DNA from: Oscillospiraceae bacterium
Lineage (GTDB): Bacteria; Bacillota_A; Clostridia; Oscillospirales; JAAYXM01
Direction: 5' to 3'
DNA length: 8,368 nucleotides
NCBI GenBank assembly: GCA_017408185.1
Contig: JAFQVE010000047.1
Span: 1 to 8,368 of the forward strand
The notes beneath the pieces are model-generated. The model ran no database searches and was not told the DNA's origin. It saw nothing but the letters and a program-made list of their open reading frames with translations. Below, piece after piece: positions 7,231 through 8,368 of this stretch. Within the stretch, counting starts at the first letter, position 1, and each line of letters opens with the position of its first letter. The position numbers and the translations under genes are program-made.

Positions 7231-8073
7231 ATGAGAGAGGTTTCGGTAAAGGAAATAACGCGCGAGATTGCGCGCCTTTGTGAAGAGGCATGCTGCCATC
7301 TTCCGCGTGATGTTGTTGCGTCTTTTGAGCGGGGAATGGCAGAGGAAAAATCCCCTGTCGGCCGTGATATTTTCAAAGTTATGTGCGAGAATGCATGTTA
7401 TGCCGCTGAGTCCGGAATTCCTGCATGTCAGGATACCGGCATGGCAGTTGTTTTCATAGATGTAGGACAAGAGGTTCATCTTATCGACGGCGATTTTTAT
7501 GAGGCGGTAAATGAAGGTGTCCGCCGTGGCTATGTTGACGGAAAGCTCCGTCTCTCTGTTGTTGGTGATCCGATCCGCCGTGTCAATACGAATGACAACA
7601 CCCCGGCAATTTTACATACCCGTATTGTACCGGGAGATAAGGTTTTGATAACTGTTGCTCCAAAAGGCTTCGGAAGCGAGAATATGAGCGCAATGAAAAT
7701 GTTCAAGCCCTCCGCAACCACCGATGATATTGTTGATTTTATCGTAGAAACCGTATCAAAGGCAGGTTCAAATCCGTGTCCGCCCGTTATTGTCGGTGTA
7801 GGACTCGGCGGCACTGTCGATATGGCGGCAGAGTGTGCAAAGCGTGCTCTTCTGCGTGAGGTAGGAAGTGAGCATCCTGATGAGCTTTACGCTTCTCTTG
7901 AAAAGCAGGCTCTTTGTAAGGTGAACAAGCTTGGCATAGGACCTCAGGGTCTTGGCGGTACGGTGACGGCACTTGCCGTATTTATTGAGCAGCACGCAAC
8001 TCACATCGCGGGGCTTCCGTGCGTTGTGAATATGGGGTGCCATATCACACGCCACGCATCTGCTATTGTTTAG
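7231..8073 (+). CDS. Class I fumarate hydratase (or L-tartrate dehydratase) alpha subunit
   Basis: Two-subunit class I hydratases interconvert fumarate and malate (or dehydrate L-tartrate) with an oxygen-sensitive [4Fe-4S] cluster held by the alpha subunit. The 280-residue product has the expected alpha length and the three likely cluster cysteines: C66 in PACQDTG, C183 in GSNPCPPVIVGVGLGG and C270 in NMGCHITRHA. Other family blocks are NDNTPA (121-126), PKGFGSEN (144-151) and GIGPQGLGGTVTA (235-247). It is intact, starting at ATG 7231 and ending with TAG. The beta subunit, normally the next gene, is absent: 137 bp of non-coding DNA and then hpf follow, and trxB precedes. The beta subunit must be encoded elsewhere or the protein has another partner. 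Fumarase versus tartrate dehydratase cannot be separated from the alpha chain by eye; fumarase is the more common role. Confidence 0.9.
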   Translation: MREVSVKEITREIARLCEEACCHLPRDVVASFERGMAEEKSPVGRDIFKVMCENACYAAESGIPACQDTGMAVVFIDVGQEVHLIDGDFYEAVNEGVRRGYVDGKLRLSVVGDPIRRVNTNDNTPAILHTRIVPGDKVLITVAPKGFGSENMSAMKMFKPSATTDDIVDFIVETVSKAGSNPCPPVIVGVGLGGTVDMAAECAKRALLREVGSEHPDELYASLEKQALCKVNKLGIGPQGLGGTVTALAVFIEQHATHIAGLPCVVNMGCHITRHASAIV

Positions 8074-8082
8074 AAGTTTAAC

Positions 8083-8116
8083 CAAAATTGAACCTTGAAT
8101 TTTGAATTTTTTGTGT
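8083..8116 (+). terminator. Weak candidate intrinsic terminator after the fumarase alpha gene
   Basis: Ten bases after the TAG stop, CAAAATT (8083-8089) can pair with AATTTTG (8098-8104) around an 8-base loop, followed by a T-rich run through about 8112 and again at 8118-8123. The stem is seven pairs with only one G-C pair, so it would be a poor terminator by itself; the position at the end of a gene cluster and just before a new promoter supports it. Confidence 0.35.
8088..8108 (+). repeat. Three tandem 7-bp units TTGAAYY
   Basis: TTGAACC (8088-8094), TTGAATT (8095-8101) and TTGAATT (8102-8108) lie head to tail. They overlap the terminator-like hairpin and may simply be low-complexity AT-rich sequence. 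Confidence 0.6.
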
Positions 8117-8134
8117 ATTTTTTCTAAAATGCTA

Positions 8135-8163
8135 TTGTAATTTACAGCGATATGTGTTATACT
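8135..8163 (+). promoter_or_regulatory. hpf: Extended -10 sigma-A promoter for hpf
   Basis: A -35 TTGTAA (8135-8140, 4 of 6 to consensus) is followed after exactly 17 bp by -10 TATACT (8158-8163), with TG one base upstream (TGT at 8155-8157) making an extended -10. Transcription should begin near 8170, leaving a leader of about 40 bases. This is the best promoter match in the window. Confidence 0.75.
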
Positions 8164-8175
8164 CTAAGTAAAGAG

Positions 8176-8189
8176 GGTACAGAAGTACC
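8176..8189 (+). other. hpf: Small hairpin in the hpf leader
   Basis: GGTAC (8176-8180) and GTACC (8185-8189) form a perfect 5-bp stem closed by the four-base loop AGAA. It would lie near the 5' end of the hpf transcript, just upstream of an unpaired AAAGGAG ribosome binding site (8196-8202). It could protect the 5' end of the mRNA; it does not appear to hide the ribosome binding site. Confidence 0.45.
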
Positions 8190-8210
8190 GAAACGAAAGG
8201 AGCGACACAT

Positions 8211-8368
8211 ATGAAGTATATCTACGCTGAAAGAAATTACGAGTTCACCCCGGATGTTCGCGCATACGCTGAGAAGAAGCTTGCAAAGCTTGATAAGTTT
8301 CTCCGCTCTGATGCGGAAGCTTCAATTACAGCAAGAACCGAGCGCGGGCATACGTGCCTTGAGGTGAC
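8211..8368 (+). CDS. hpf: Ribosome hibernation-promoting factor, N-terminal part (cut by window end)
   Basis: HPF binds the small ribosomal subunit in slow growth and silences ribosomes by pairing them as 100S dimers (long form) or blocking the mRNA and tRNA channel. Only 52 codons are visible: MKYIYAERNYEFTPDVRAYA followed by EKKLAKLDKFL and a strand ending at LEV. The N-terminal strand, the RN-x-E-x-T turn, and the helix ending in EKKLxKLDKF match the beta-alpha-beta start of the HPF/RaiA/YfiA fold. Whether this is the long form with the dimerising C-terminal domain, usual in Firmicutes, cannot be seen. ATG 8211 follows AAAGGAG by eight bases. It has its own strong promoter and so is probably regulated apart from the prfA-to-fumarase cluster, as expected for a growth-phase gene. 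Confidence 0.88.
   Translation, partial: MKYIYAERNYEFTPDVRAYAEKKLAKLDKFLRSDAEASITARTERGHTCLEV

Noticed and set aside
1..8368. Possible mobile element, defence system, CRISPR array or RNA gene
   Set aside because: No transposase, integrase, nuclease, spaced repeats, tRNA cloverleaf or rRNA segments are visible; nearly every base is assigned to housekeeping genes or short gaps.

Overview
The window is an ordinary stretch of bacterial housekeeping DNA with every supported gene on the + strand. It looks like a low-to-middle GC Firmicute of the Clostridia, plausibly an anaerobic Oscillospiraceae/Ruminococcaceae-type gut bacterium. This placement is inferred from gene content (prfA, Sua5-type TsaC, coaE, M18 aminopeptidase, low-molecular-weight TrxB, two-subunit type iron-sulfur fumarase, HPF), strong purine-rich Shine-Dalgarno sites and the gene families, not from a database match. 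Standard stops are used and none of the genes contains a frameshift. I saw no RNA genes, insertion sequences, CRISPR repeats or prophage sequences.

Layout: (1) 1-179 is the C-terminal end of an unrecognised protein. It overlaps by 8 bp the start of an ABC-F ATPase (172-2055), a soluble ribosome-associated twin-ATPase protein. (2) A 69-bp gap holds a candidate promoter with two overlapping -10 elements and a 14-bp tandem repeat in the leader. (3) A tightly packed cluster runs from 2125 to 8073: prfA (release factor 1), tsaC/Sua5 (tRNA t6A synthesis), coaE (last step of coenzyme A synthesis), an M18 metallo-aminopeptidase, trxB (thioredoxin reductase) and the alpha subunit of a class I fumarate hydratase. 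Gaps are 27 bp or less and one junction overlaps, so this is probably a single operon. (4) A 137-bp gap carries a weak terminator-like hairpin, a good extended -10 promoter and a small leader hairpin. It leads into the N-terminal part of the ribosome hibernation factor gene hpf, cut by the window end.

The common theme is translation: ABC-F, RF1, t6A modification and HPF all act on ribosomes or tRNA. The cluster also carries cofactor, peptide-recycling, redox and central-carbon genes. No new system is evident. The points most worth a second look are the lone fumarase alpha subunit without its beta partner, the absence of prmC next to prfA, the repeat-containing prfA leader, and the shared extended -10 sequence in front of prfA and hpf.
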